47,134 bases of DNA from Gammaproteobacteria bacterium (GCA_028285655.1 JANQOT010000090.1:1-47134), one strand, 5' to 3'. Counted from the first letter of the stretch, positions 1-9,258 are shown. A program made the numbers and translations. The notes: generated by a model not told the origin, from the sequence alone.

Positions 1-217
1 CAACCACACCGAGCGTTCGCACGCCGACACTTTCGGAGTTTGATTGAAATGCATCTTTAAGTGCAGCAGCAACCACCGGATTGCGCGCCTTGTACGCCGT
101 ATCCGGGCTGGACGCTACAGATTGCGCATTTGAAATATTACTTGCGGTTATATTCAGGCGAGCGGTTTGCGCACTTAAGCCGCTGCCGGAAATATCAAAA
201 ATGTTAAATAGCGACAT
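1..217 (-). CDS. flgC: Flagellar basal-body rod protein FlgC, partial (C-terminal part runs off the window)
   Basis: Reverse-strand translation from 217 gives MSLFNIFDISGSGLSAQTARLNITASNISNAQ..., typical FlgC N-terminus; directly downstream of flgB. Confidence 0.93.
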   Translation of the reverse strand, partial: MSLFNIFDISGSGLSAQTARLNITASNISNAQSVASSPDTAYKARNPVVAAALKDAFQSNSESVGVRTLGVV

Positions 218-221
218 TTAT

Positions 222-629
222 TTATTCACCTCGTAGCGTTCTGATAAACCCACTGATTCTTTTACTCAGAATCGATAAACTGATCTGGTAACGTAATGCA
301 TTCTCGGTAAATGCCGATTTTTCATGATCGCTGTCTACGGTATTACCATCCAAAGAAGCCTGTTCTGGAATGCGATAACGAATCGCGTTTGCAGCCAAAA
401 CTCCTGCGTTGTTAGATATATGTCCTGCCTGGCTGGCCGCAATTTTGACCGCGCCGGTATTTTGCAATCCCTGCATATCTTTCAAGGCCGCGCTAAAATC
501 AAAATCGCGTGCCTTGTAATTTGGTGTATCTGCATTTGCCAGATTAGCCGCCAGCAATTCGGCTCTTTGCGAACGCAGTTGCACCGATTGCGCGTGAATG
601 CCAAATAATTGATTAATCGGATTGGGCAT
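222..629 (-). CDS. flgB: Flagellar basal-body rod protein FlgB
   Basis: QLFGIHAQSVQLRSQRAELLAANLANADTPNYKARDFDF motif; adjacent flgC. Confidence 0.95.
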   Translation of the reverse strand: MPNPINQLFGIHAQSVQLRSQRAELLAANLANADTPNYKARDFDFSAALKDMQGLQNTGAVKIAASQAGHISNNAGVLAANAIRYRIPEQASLDGNTVDSDHEKSAFTENALRYQISLSILSKRISGFIRTLRGE

Positions 630-659
630 ATCGTTTCCAAAAAATTTCGTTGTAATCGT

Positions 660-686
660 TAAAGCAATCGCTGTGCCAGCCGATAA
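660..686 (+). promoter_or_regulatory. Candidate sigma-28 (FliA) promoter upstream of flgA-flgM-flgN
   Basis: TAAA-N15-GCCGATAA, exact match to the core consensus. Confidence 0.8.
663..678 (-). promoter_or_regulatory. Candidate sigma-54 (RpoN) promoter for flgBC
   Basis: Reverse strand reads TGGCACAGCGATTGCT: GG-N10-GC spacing, matches TGGCAC-N5-TTGCW; predicted start about 22-24 nt upstream of the flgB ATG. Confidence 0.8.
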
Positions 687-872
687 ACTACGTTCGGATC
701 TAAAATTCGACCGCTGATCCGCTTATTTGAAAATTCGAATTCAGAATTTGCCGGTGCCCGGCAAAGCTTGCAGCCCTGCAAATAAAAATTTCAGAAATAT
801 GCTCGATCAAACTTCCCGGCATGAACCTTGCTTATCATTAAACATGAGTAAATTTTTTGACGACGAAAAAAC

Positions 873-1610
873 ATGAGAACGTTTACCTTTCGCAACTGCC
901 GGTTGAATATTCCCTGCGCCACCTTATTAATAGGTATGAGCCTGACGTCCGTGGCTTCAGCAACTTCGAATCTCGAAAATATGCAGGATCATCAACAAAT
1001 AATTGATCAGACGGTAGCGTTTATCGAGCAAGATCTGCAGATTGATCCTGCTGATGCGACCGTTAGCGTGAAATCACTGGATCGACGTTTGCGCTTGCAT
1101 CAATGCTCACAACCCTTACAAATTTTCTGGCCGCCGGGTGCGCAAAAAATCGGTCACACGTCAATCGGGATTCGCTGTCAGGACTACAAGCCCTGGAAAA
1201 TTTTTATCGGGGCACACATTCAGAAATTTACCGATGTATGGGTAACCACCACCACCATTGGCCGCGGAACCATTCTTGAAGATCGGCACGTAAGGCTGGA
1301 ACGCCGCGATATCAGTAAATCCATAAGGCATTATTTTTCCAGCGAACAAAGCCCGGTAGGCTTGATTGCAAAACGACCCTTGCGAGCCGGCGATACGCTG
1401 CAAATGTCGGCTGTCGCCAAGCAAAAGCTTGTGAAACGCGGTGATCGAGTGCATGTTATAGGCAGGAAAAATGGTCTGGAAATTCGTACCGTCGCCACCG
1501 CTTTAAGCGACGGTGCAGATGGCGACCGGATTCGCGTCCGCAGCCTGACCACAAAAAAGGAGCTGGAAGGAATTTTGCGCCAAAATAGCACTGTATACGT
1601 AAATATTTGA
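873..1610 (+). CDS. flgA: Flagellar P-ring chaperone FlgA
   Basis: Signal peptide; C-terminal SAF-like region (RPLRAGDTLQMSAVAKQKLVKRGDRVHVIGRKNGLEIRT...); position before flgM/flgN. Confidence 0.9.
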   Translation: MRTFTFRNCRLNIPCATLLIGMSLTSVASATSNLENMQDHQQIIDQTVAFIEQDLQIDPADATVSVKSLDRRLRLHQCSQPLQIFWPPGAQKIGHTSIGIRCQDYKPWKIFIGAHIQKFTDVWVTTTTIGRGTILEDRHVRLERRDISKSIRHYFSSEQSPVGLIAKRPLRAGDTLQMSAVAKQKLVKRGDRVHVIGRKNGLEIRTVATALSDGADGDRIRVRSLTTKKELEGILRQNSTVYVNI

Positions 1611-1630
1611 ACCAGTAGCAAATTTTTGTA

Positions 1631-1657
1631 TAAAGATTTAATAATTTAGGCCGATAT
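1631..1657 (+). promoter_or_regulatory. Candidate sigma-28 promoter of flgM-flgN
   Basis: TAAA-N15-GCCGATAT, 7/8 in the -10, 28 nt upstream of the flgM ATG. Confidence 0.7.
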
Positions 1658-1684
1658 ATTTAATTCAGGAAAAGGTTAAACCAG

Positions 1685-2005
1685 ATGACTGATGTGATTA
1701 AGAATGTGAATACAAACCAGGTATCAGGAAGCAACGTAAAATCGACATCGCTGCCCGCAAAGGACGGTGACAAAGCCGTTGCGACCAATAAAGCGGAGTC
1801 TGCTGCGGTCGCCAGTAACGACCAGGTCGAACTCACCAGTGCTGCAAAAAAACTGGACGAAGTCGTCGCCGGTCTGGCCAGCGAGCCAGTAGTGGACCGC
1901 CAGAAAGTCGAAGCGGTAAAACAGGCGTTAGCCGACGGTAAATATCAGATCGACAGCGCCAATATTGCCCAAAAATTGATCGAAATCGACGACCTTCTTA
2001 AGTAA
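1685..2005 (+). CDS. flgM: Anti-sigma-28 factor FlgM
   Basis: 106 aa; C-terminal DRQKVEAVKQALADGKYQIDSANIAQKLIEID characteristic of FlgM. Confidence 0.93.
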   Translation: MTDVIKNVNTNQVSGSNVKSTSLPAKDGDKAVATNKAESAAVASNDQVELTSAAKKLDEVVAGLASEPVVDRQKVEAVKQALADGKYQIDSANIAQKLIEIDDLLK

Positions 2006-2029
2006 TATCAACTATTAAACAGGTGCACC

Positions 2030-2497
2030 ATGGACGGATACCATCCACATCACACCGCTGAAGAAGCGGTCAACGCATTACAAAAATGTGTTTCTATTTT
2101 CCTGGATCTGTTATCGGCAGAAAGAGATTTACTTTTAAACGGAAACGCCGAAAATCTTGCCGAAGTCACAGAAAACAAGCAGCAAGTGCTGAACGATTTG
2201 GCACTGCTGGAGAACCAGATTCGACCCCATATTGCGTCCTTGAATCAGGACAGTAACAATCAAGAAAACGGCATCTCGGCCGAATTAAAGCAAAAATGGA
2301 ATGGTGTCGTTGAAACGCTAGTCGAATGCCAAAATATCAATACTGAAAACGGCACTTTGGTAAATATGCTGCTTAATCAGTCCAAGAATGCGTTGCATCA
2401 ATTGTATTCACTATGCAACATCAACAGCGTGACCACCTATAATGAAAACGGCAATCAACACTTCCAGGCACCGTCGAACCGGTCAATTCACGTTTAA
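2030..2497 (+). CDS. flgN: Flagellar chaperone FlgN-like
   Basis: Small helical protein immediately after flgM; LLxxERDLLL...ENKQQVLNDLALLENQ pattern. Confidence 0.8.
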   Translation: MDGYHPHHTAEEAVNALQKCVSIFLDLLSAERDLLLNGNAENLAEVTENKQQVLNDLALLENQIRPHIASLNQDSNNQENGISAELKQKWNGVVETLVECQNINTENGTLVNMLLNQSKNALHQLYSLCNINSVTTYNENGNQHFQAPSNRSIHV

Positions 2498-2545
2498 GTC
2501 CTGAAATCGCTCGTAATTAAATATTAAAGCTCGCAATATTTGCCC

Positions 2546-2573
2546 TCGAATAGTCAATTATTTGACTATTCGA
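2546..2573. repeat. Perfect 12-bp inverted repeat (TCGAATAGTCAA-TTAT-TTGACTATTCGA)
   Basis: Direct reading; intergenic between flgN and the GGDEF gene. Confidence 0.85.
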
Positions 2574-2603
2574 ACTTACAATTGTGAAACATTGTGAACT
2601 TCA

Positions 2604-2626
2604 TAGTTAGAAATGTACTCTAACTA
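2604..2626. repeat. Perfect 8-bp inverted repeat (TAGTTAGA-N7-TCTAACTA), possible operator
   Basis: Direct reading; about 60 nt upstream of the 2689 ORF. Confidence 0.6.
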
Positions 2627-2688
2627 GTTAAAAAATTGTATATTTTTTTTAAATAAATTTATTTACTATTTAGTCCCATAAATACTTC

Positions 2689-3603
2689 ATGGCGCAACAT
2701 AAACATTCTGAAATAATTCGACCGCTATCGCATTATTCTATTACCGGCCAGGCAGACGAACATTCCGGCTCGGTGCTGCGGTTGATTTACGAATTTCAAA
2801 ATCAGCTATCCTTGCAAGAATTATTTGAAGTGTATGCGAACAATATTTGCGCTGCCTTACCGGTAAACGGCATACGGTACCGCTTCCCCCTGCTGGCCAT
2901 TAATCTTCAGCATGGCGTGGTGTCCAACCCTATTTGTAACTACCAGTTGAATACCGAACACGATGTTTGGGGGGATATAACAATTTACCGGGATAAAGGC
3001 TTTAGCAATGAAGAAATTCATCAGTTTGAATTAATTACCTCTTTACTGGTTCATCCTCTGAAAACAGCAATCCTGCATGCGTCGGCATCGCTATATACGG
3101 ACGACGGCGGAGTGGTCGGATTTGCAAACCCTGACCTGGTGGAACAATTGATTATTCGCGAAGCCAAACTTGCTGCCAGAGAACACGTGCCGATGTCCGT
3201 CATATTGTTTAACACCGACCGTTTCAAAAGAATCTGCGATAGTTTCGGACATATTCATGGCGATAAAATTTTGTATGACATTATGCAAGTGATGCACAGC
3301 AGGCTTAGAGATACCGATTTGTTGTTCAGATACCATGCCGATACTTTTTGTCTGATATTAAAAGGAGTAACCGGCGATCAGGCGATGATGATCAGTGAAC
3401 GAGTTCGTAGCGCTGTCGATGAATTTACTTTTCGTCAGGCAAATAACAAGAAACTACACATGACCATCAGCGGCGGAATTGCAGTGCTGGACAAACAAGA
3501 TTGTCTGGATTCGATTTTAAAAAGAGCTAATAATGCATTACTGCTGGCAAAAAATTCCGGACGCAATCAAAGTATTTTAGCTGACGGGTTTTTCATTAAC
3601 TAA
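2689..3603 (+). CDS. GGDEF-domain protein with degenerate A-site (HADTF) and retained I-site RDTD
   Basis: GGDEF fold (MSVILFNTDRFKRICDSFGHIHGDKILYDIMQVM...RDTDLLFRYHADTFCLIL); N-terminal GAF-like region. Confidence 0.88.
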   Translation: MAQHKHSEIIRPLSHYSITGQADEHSGSVLRLIYEFQNQLSLQELFEVYANNICAALPVNGIRYRFPLLAINLQHGVVSNPICNYQLNTEHDVWGDITIYRDKGFSNEEIHQFELITSLLVHPLKTAILHASASLYTDDGGVVGFANPDLVEQLIIREAKLAAREHVPMSVILFNTDRFKRICDSFGHIHGDKILYDIMQVMHSRLRDTDLLFRYHADTFCLILKGVTGDQAMMISERVRSAVDEFTFRQANNKKLHMTISGGIAVLDKQDCLDSILKRANNALLLAKNSGRNQSILADGFFIN

Positions 3604-4904
3604 GCCGCATTAACAAGTACTTCCACCCTGTTTCTTCCTGAACGTTTTGCTTTATACAGCGCTTTATCAGCACGCTCAAATATAGTCGTAGGCGTATCTT
3701 TTTTTACAAACGATGCCACACCGCAAGAAATGGTGACTTGCAATGGTTGTTGCTTATAAGTGAATTCGGTCGTTGCTATAATTTCTCGAATTTGCTCGGC
3801 TAGTTGTTCACCTTGTTCCAGATCCTTATTATTCAGCAGCATCACAAACTCTTCCCCGCCGAAACGTGCGACCATATCGCTCGCGCCGACACTGGCTTTA
3901 AGTTTTTGGGCCACCGACTGCAGCACTTTATCTCCTGCGGCATGGCCATAACGATCGTTTAGCATTTTAAAATGGTCAATATCCCAAACCAGCAAGGTGG
4001 CCTGTACACTGTTTTCTTTCCACTGCATCCACGCTTTCTCCAACGCTTGAATATATGCCGCACGGTTATACAGCTTTGTCAACGGATCCGTAATCGCTTC
4101 TTCATGTTTTAGGCGAATCGCATTCTCCAAATCGTGCGCATGTTCCTCCAGAGATTTCACTTTGTTGCTAAGCCCGGCAATTTTCTGCTCGAGCACCTGG
4201 GTTTCGTTTTCATCTTGTTCGAGTTCTTTTTCGACCTTATGTTGCAGTGCTTCCACTAATTGATTGAGCGTGTCCTTCAGTGAATGAACATCCTGATTTG
4301 AATTGATCGAACTTTTTAAATCCTGCACACCCTGCTCAAACGAAGAACGTATGTTATTTTTCGATTGACTGTTGGAACAAGTTTCGCGCGCTTCATTTAC
4401 TTCCAGGTAGATTGATTGCAGTTTTTCGGATATTCCCTGCAAGAATTGATAAATTTCCTGTTGATCTTCGTACGCACTATTGGCATGACTCATGAACAAC
4501 TGTTTAGCCCGTTTGGTACAGTCACCGAGATCATGACCGCTATCCAGATCTTCTTTCAGTTTTTTGGCGGTTTCCAGATACATCCCCGAATATGGAATCT
4601 TGACCAACAATTCACGCAAACTTGAAGTCCAGAATTTATTGTATTTTGCATCTGAAATTGAAGAACGCAAAACAAGTATCTGCATGTCAAAAATATCATC
4701 CAAATACCGAATTAAATCACGTTGGCCCAAATGCGACTGGATTTCACGATGGTCCTGGACTTTTTTCTTCAGCTCACGCTTGCTGCCGAATTGAGCATAT
4801 TTATCCAACAAGCCGTTTAAACTTTGGAAAGAAGCAAGCCCCTCGATTTGTTCTTTATTGAGAGTTTTATCGCCCGCAAATAGAGAAAGGAACTTGGTTA
4901 ACAT
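3600..4904 (-). CDS. Diguanylate cyclase (GGEEF) with long helical N-terminus
   Basis: DPLTKLYNRAAYIQALEKA...DIDHFKMLNDRYGHAAGDKVLQ...DMVARFGGEEFVMLL...SCGVASF. Confidence 0.93.
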   Translation of the reverse strand: MLTKFLSLFAGDKTLNKEQIEGLASFQSLNGLLDKYAQFGSKRELKKKVQDHREIQSHLGQRDLIRYLDDIFDMQILVLRSSISDAKYNKFWTSSLRELLVKIPYSGMYLETAKKLKEDLDSGHDLGDCTKRAKQLFMSHANSAYEDQQEIYQFLQGISEKLQSIYLEVNEARETCSNSQSKNNIRSSFEQGVQDLKSSINSNQDVHSLKDTLNQLVEALQHKVEKELEQDENETQVLEQKIAGLSNKVKSLEEHAHDLENAIRLKHEEAITDPLTKLYNRAAYIQALEKAWMQWKENSVQATLLVWDIDHFKMLNDRYGHAAGDKVLQSVAQKLKASVGASDMVARFGGEEFVMLLNNKDLEQGEQLAEQIREIIATTEFTYKQQPLQVTISCGVASFVKKDTPTTIFERADKALYKAKRSGRNRVEVLVNAA

Positions 4905-4942
4905 CGCTTGTATCGTCGAGTGGAATACTAAAAATTACCTGC

Positions 4943-6568
4943 TTATGAAGCTTGCTTGTTTTTATTCTCGTTGAGATTTTCAGAATCATGACCTTGATCG
5001 CCGGCATCCAGTGCGGCATGCGCGTCATCTGCCCAAGGGCGTGTGGACCAGTCTCTGCGTTCGTGCGTAAATAAAGGTTTTGGTTCTGAGTACAGTTTAT
5101 TTAACGGGATCGACAACCCATCGGCTTGCACAATTCGCGCATGAAAGCGATTTAAGTCTCTCAAATGTTTTACACCGCATGAATGCGCAATCATACCGAC
5201 TTCGTAGACCATATTCTGCACATAATGTTTTACACGTTCTGCTTTTACATAAGGATCCAATCCCCTCTGGAATTTGGCATCATGAGTTGTGATTCCAGTC
5301 GGACAAGTATTTTTATTACACTGTAACGCCTGGATACAACCAATCGAGAACATAAACCCGCGTGCTGACGTTATAAAATCCGCCCCCACGCATAAAGCCC
5401 AGGCAACATCTGCCGGCGTTATTAATTTACCCGAAGCGATAACTTTGATTCGATCACGCAAACCATGCTCAATTAGCTTGTTTACGACAATCGGTAAACT
5501 TTCATGCAAGGGAAGTCCCATATCGTCAAGCAAGGGAAGCGGCGCGGCTCCGGTTCCACCATCGGCACTGTCAACAGTAATAAAGTCCGGTGCATATTCC
5601 GCACCTCGCCGCAGAATGGCAGAACACAAATGGTCCAGCCAACTTTCCGACCCAATGACCGCTTTAAATCCAACTGGCTTTCCGGTCACGTTTCGTATGC
5701 GATTAATTACGTCCAGTAAATCATCGTCACACTTGATTTCCGGATGCCGATTTGGACTAATTGAATCTTTTCCTTCAGGAATACAGCGAATTTCTGCGAT
5801 TTCTTTGGTGACTTTATCACCCGGCAGTATGCCGCCTTTACCCGGTTTTCCACCCTGGCTTAATTTAAGCTCAAACATGCGAACCTGGTGGTGCCCAGCG
5901 ACTTCTTTTAATTTGTCATCGCTGAGTTTTCCGGTTTCCGGATCTCTGACACCGTATTTAGCAGTACCGATCTGAAACACAATGTCGCAGCCGCTTGCCA
6001 AATGATATTTAGATAAGCCGCCTTCCCCGGTGTTCAACCAGCAAGCCGCCTGTTTCGCCCCGAAAGATAAGGACTGTATTGCCGGCTTCGATAGTGCACC
6101 GTAACTCATGCCGGAAATGTTAAAAATCGAATTGGTGGTAAACGGCGTTTTGGCATATGGTCCGATAGTATCGTAGTCGGGAGCCGTCGCATCTTCGGAC
6201 ATGGTTGGATAGGGGCAATTGGAAAACAGTACAGTTCCGGCTTTGTTTAGATCGCGACTGGAACCAAAAGCTGCGGTGTTGGAGATATTTTTTGCCGCTC
6301 GATAAACCCAGGAGCGTTGCGCACGATTGAAGGGCATTTCTTCCCGGTCGGCAGCGAAAAAATACTGGCGAAAGAATTCTCCCAAATACTCGAATAAATA
6401 CCGAAAACGCCCTATTACCGGATAGTTTTTTCGAATGGCATGCTTTGTTTGAGTAACGTCAATCAGGTACAAAATTACGACGACACATACGGCTGTAACT
6501 AAGGCTAATGCCAGCGATACCTGTACGAATGAATTTATAGTAGAGGTCCAGCCGAGAAAGTATTCCAT
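4943..6568 (-). CDS. FMN-binding glutamate synthase family protein
   Basis: GltS-like motifs: ISGMSYGALSKPAIQSLSFGAK, GEGGLSKYH, TVDSADGGTGAAP, NKNTCPTGITTHD. Confidence 0.92.
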   Translation of the reverse strand: MEYFLGWTSTINSFVQVSLALALVTAVCVVVILYLIDVTQTKHAIRKNYPVIGRFRYLFEYLGEFFRQYFFAADREEMPFNRAQRSWVYRAAKNISNTAAFGSSRDLNKAGTVLFSNCPYPTMSEDATAPDYDTIGPYAKTPFTTNSIFNISGMSYGALSKPAIQSLSFGAKQAACWLNTGEGGLSKYHLASGCDIVFQIGTAKYGVRDPETGKLSDDKLKEVAGHHQVRMFELKLSQGGKPGKGGILPGDKVTKEIAEIRCIPEGKDSISPNRHPEIKCDDDLLDVINRIRNVTGKPVGFKAVIGSESWLDHLCSAILRRGAEYAPDFITVDSADGGTGAAPLPLLDDMGLPLHESLPIVVNKLIEHGLRDRIKVIASGKLITPADVAWALCVGADFITSARGFMFSIGCIQALQCNKNTCPTGITTHDAKFQRGLDPYVKAERVKHYVQNMVYEVGMIAHSCGVKHLRDLNRFHARIVQADGLSIPLNKLYSEPKPLFTHERRDWSTRPWADDAHAALDAGDQGHDSENLNENKNKQAS

Positions 6569-6700
6569 GTAAGCTTCCTGATAGAAATTTCTATTTATTC
6601 AAGAATTTATCGGCCAAATTTTGCTTAGCTTTAAGTGTCTCAGCATGGCCATGCGAAATATTCGTTCTGTCGCCGACAATCGGCCTTAGTTAGCTAATTG

Positions 6701-7546
6701 CTAGTGGACATTAATTAATGGATCTATTGCTTGTGTATTGGTCGAGATGAAAAATGCCGCATGATTGAAGGATGAATATTCCGCTTCGCGATGTAATCGA
6801 ACCACCTGGCCAGCCAAATCATAGGTTGCTCGACTGGCACTTTGATCTATGTGCGCGATTACCGGTTCGAGTTTGCCGGCGAATTCATCGGTTGCATAGC
6901 CCAGCTCCAGTGCTGAAATTAATTCGTACACCAGCACACTTAAACAAAGTCGCTTGGAATACGATGAATGCAGAAATATCTGCTGAATGCTGTCAGGTAA
7001 TTCAGGCATGTATTCGCTTTCAAACCGGTATAATTCCTGCAAACCTTCGATTGAATCCAAATAGCTGCTTTCAATTTCTCTTCGGTTAACTTCATTGTTC
7101 GCAACAATTTGGAAAAGCAAATTAGCGCCGGTAAACATAGACGCGCAATACAATTCCTCGATGTTCTTTTCACCCATATAATCAGCCCAAAAGCCGGTCA
7201 TGTTAGCCGCAATGAATATTCGATTGCGTACCAGTTTATAGGCAGACTGGTTATCTTTGGACAAATTCGAATCTTCGATACTCTTTATCGAAAGCAGCTT
7301 TTCCTTTAATACAGGCAAACCAAGCAAATTGATTGCTGCTTGCACAGTATTTACAACCGGACGATTTCTTTCCTGGAAGAATTGGTTTACCAGTAAAATT
7401 ATATTGATAAATACGACCGCATCTTGCAACGCAATTGCAGTAATATCGCGCAAATCGATTTCATCCTGATCCAGAACATTTTTCAATGAAGACGTAACCG
7501 CGGAAGTCGTCGGCAACAGTTCAATATTGACGGCTTGGGCACTCAT
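6701..7546 (-). CDS. HDOD-like/signalling protein, function uncertain
   Basis: DLRDITAIALQDAVVFINIILLVNQFF...VNTVQAAINLLGLPVLKEKL resembles the HDOD pattern; third gene after motA-motB. Confidence 0.55.
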   Translation of the reverse strand: MSAQAVNIELLPTTSAVTSSLKNVLDQDEIDLRDITAIALQDAVVFINIILLVNQFFQERNRPVVNTVQAAINLLGLPVLKEKLLSIKSIEDSNLSKDNQSAYKLVRNRIFIAANMTGFWADYMGEKNIEELYCASMFTGANLLFQIVANNEVNRREIESSYLDSIEGLQELYRFESEYMPELPDSIQQIFLHSSYSKRLCLSVLVYELISALELGYATDEFAGKLEPVIAHIDQSASRATYDLAGQVVRLHREAEYSSFNHAAFFISTNTQAIDPLINVH

Positions 7547-7559
7547 GCTCTAGGGCCGT

Positions 7560-8483
7560 TTACTCACCTTCAACCTCGTTATTATTATTATCTTGAATGC
7601 TTGCCACGTCATCCACGCTGAATTGATTATTTAATTCCATGAAAAGGTGCTCATTACCGGTAATGATTATTTCTACACGCCGGTTCTTGGCACGATTTTC
7701 CCAGGAATTATTCGGCGCCAAAGGCTCGGTATCCGCATGCGCGCGAATTTGCAGCCTTTCCGGCACAACCTTGCCCTTGGTCGTTAAGTAATGCACCACA
7801 TTTGCCGCGCGAGCCGCAGATAACTCCCAATTGGATTTAAATTCATAATTGCTAATTGGCACGTTGTCGGAATGACCGGCGACGACGATATTTCCATCTA
7901 CTTTGTTTAAGGTGTTCGAGATTCGTTCGATTACTTTAAAAAAAGTCGGTTTTAGTTTTGCCTCGCCGGAATTAAATGAACCACGCTCACGCAAACGTAC
8001 GGTAATTTCCGATTCCGACCACTCGACCTCCAACAAGCCTTGATCAATTTCTTCTTTTAATTCCGCTATCAGTTTTTCGGCTTCGTCGCGAATTCGTTCG
8101 ACAGCCGCCTCATATATTCTTTCCGCCATTTTAGCGGTTTCAGATTTATCGCCTTCGGCAAATTCCAGATTGTCTTTTGTATCGTCGGTGGTTTCCTGTT
8201 CAACCACTTTAAATGGCGTCGGTTGCGGAATACCAGGTGAGAACTCCTGAGTAACAATACTGGTACCCTTGGGAATTTCGTCGGCTTTAATATCCCGCTG
8301 CACGCCAAAAGCGTGCTTCATGGAACCCGATAATTGTTTGAATTTTTCCACATCCATTTCGGAAAATGCCAGCAACAATACAAAGAAGCACATAAGCAGC
8401 GACATTAGATCTGCAAATGTCATCACCCATGCCGGGGCACCTGTATTAGGTTCTTCTCGTACTACGTCTTCGTCATCACTCAT
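7560..8483 (-). CDS. motB: Flagellar motor stator protein MotB/PomB (OmpA domain)
   Basis: APAWVMTFADLMSLLMCFFVLLLAFSEMDVEKFKQLSGSMKHAFGVQ; C-terminal OmpA peptidoglycan-binding domain. Confidence 0.93.
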   Translation of the reverse strand: MSDDEDVVREEPNTGAPAWVMTFADLMSLLMCFFVLLLAFSEMDVEKFKQLSGSMKHAFGVQRDIKADEIPKGTSIVTQEFSPGIPQPTPFKVVEQETTDDTKDNLEFAEGDKSETAKMAERIYEAAVERIRDEAEKLIAELKEEIDQGLLEVEWSESEITVRLRERGSFNSGEAKLKPTFFKVIERISNTLNKVDGNIVVAGHSDNVPISNYEFKSNWELSAARAANVVHYLTTKGKVVPERLQIRAHADTEPLAPNNSWENRAKNRRVEIIITGNEHLFMELNNQFSVDDVASIQDNNNNEVEGE

Positions 8484-8493
8484 TTACTTGGCA

Positions 8494-9258
8494 CTACTCT
8501 TGTTTGTCCTCTATAACACGCTTGCTCTCGGGAAGGAACGTTAACAATAACTGCTCGACGACACGCGGATTGGTACCCGCCTGAATTGATGAAATGGATT
8601 CCAGAATGAGATTTTTATTAAGCTTTTCCTCGGCACTGATTTTTTTCAGTTTATCGGCTATGGGCAGTGCCACTGCGTTTGCGATAATTGCGCCATATAA
8701 GGTCGTCAATAGCGCGACCGCCATTGCCGGACCAATAGCTTTCGGGTCGTCCATATTAGATAGCATTTGCACAAGTCCGATTAGCGTTCCGATCATTCCC
8801 ATTGCCGGCGCCGCTTCACCGATCGCCCTGAACATTTGTATGCCGGTGATATGCCTCTCCAAGGCGAGATTTATATCTTTATTCAACATTTTCTGCACCA
8901 CTTCCGGCGCATGTCCGTCTATACAAAGATTAATACCTCGCTCCAGAAACGGATGAGCGATTTCCCGGCCTTCCAGCGCGAGAATTCCTTCTTTGCGTGC
9001 AATGTTTGCCAACTCTACGGCTTCTTCGATTAGCTGCATTGGATCAACACTTTTATGCAGAAGTGATTTAAGACCGACTTTAAATGAACCGAAAAATTGA
9101 CCCAAAGATATTCGCGCAAGCGTGGCACCGAAGGTACCGCCAATAACTACTGTCAATGACGGCGCATTAACAAATGTTCCGAAATCTCCGCCCAAAAGAA
9201 TGGCGACGCAGATAATCGCAATTGCTCCTATCAAGCCGACAAGTGTAGCCAGATCCAT
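8494..9258 (-). CDS. motA: Flagellar motor stator protein MotA/PomA
   Basis: MDLATLVGLIGAIAIICVAILLGGDFGTFVNAPSLTVVIGGTFGATL...PAMGMIGTLIGLVQML. Confidence 0.93.
   Translation of the reverse strand: MDLATLVGLIGAIAIICVAILLGGDFGTFVNAPSLTVVIGGTFGATLARISLGQFFGSFKVGLKSLLHKSVDPMQLIEEAVELANIARKEGILALEGREIAHPFLERGINLCIDGHAPEVVQKMLNKDINLALERHITGIQMFRAIGEAAPAMGMIGTLIGLVQMLSNMDDPKAIGPAMAVALLTTLYGAIIANAVALPIADKLKKISAEEKLNKNLILESISSIQAGTNPRVVEQLLLTFLPESKRVIEDKQE

Noticed and set aside
5289-5975. 228-aa + strand ORF
   Set aside because: Fully antisense to the clearly assigned FMN-dependent glutamate-synthase-family gene; composition (Ser/Pro-rich) typical of antisense shadow ORFs.
6673-6687. GCCGACAATCGGC small palindrome and the nearby GCATGGCCATGC (6643-6654)
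   Set aside because: Short, no U-tract, no clear partner elements; could be chance or a weak terminator.
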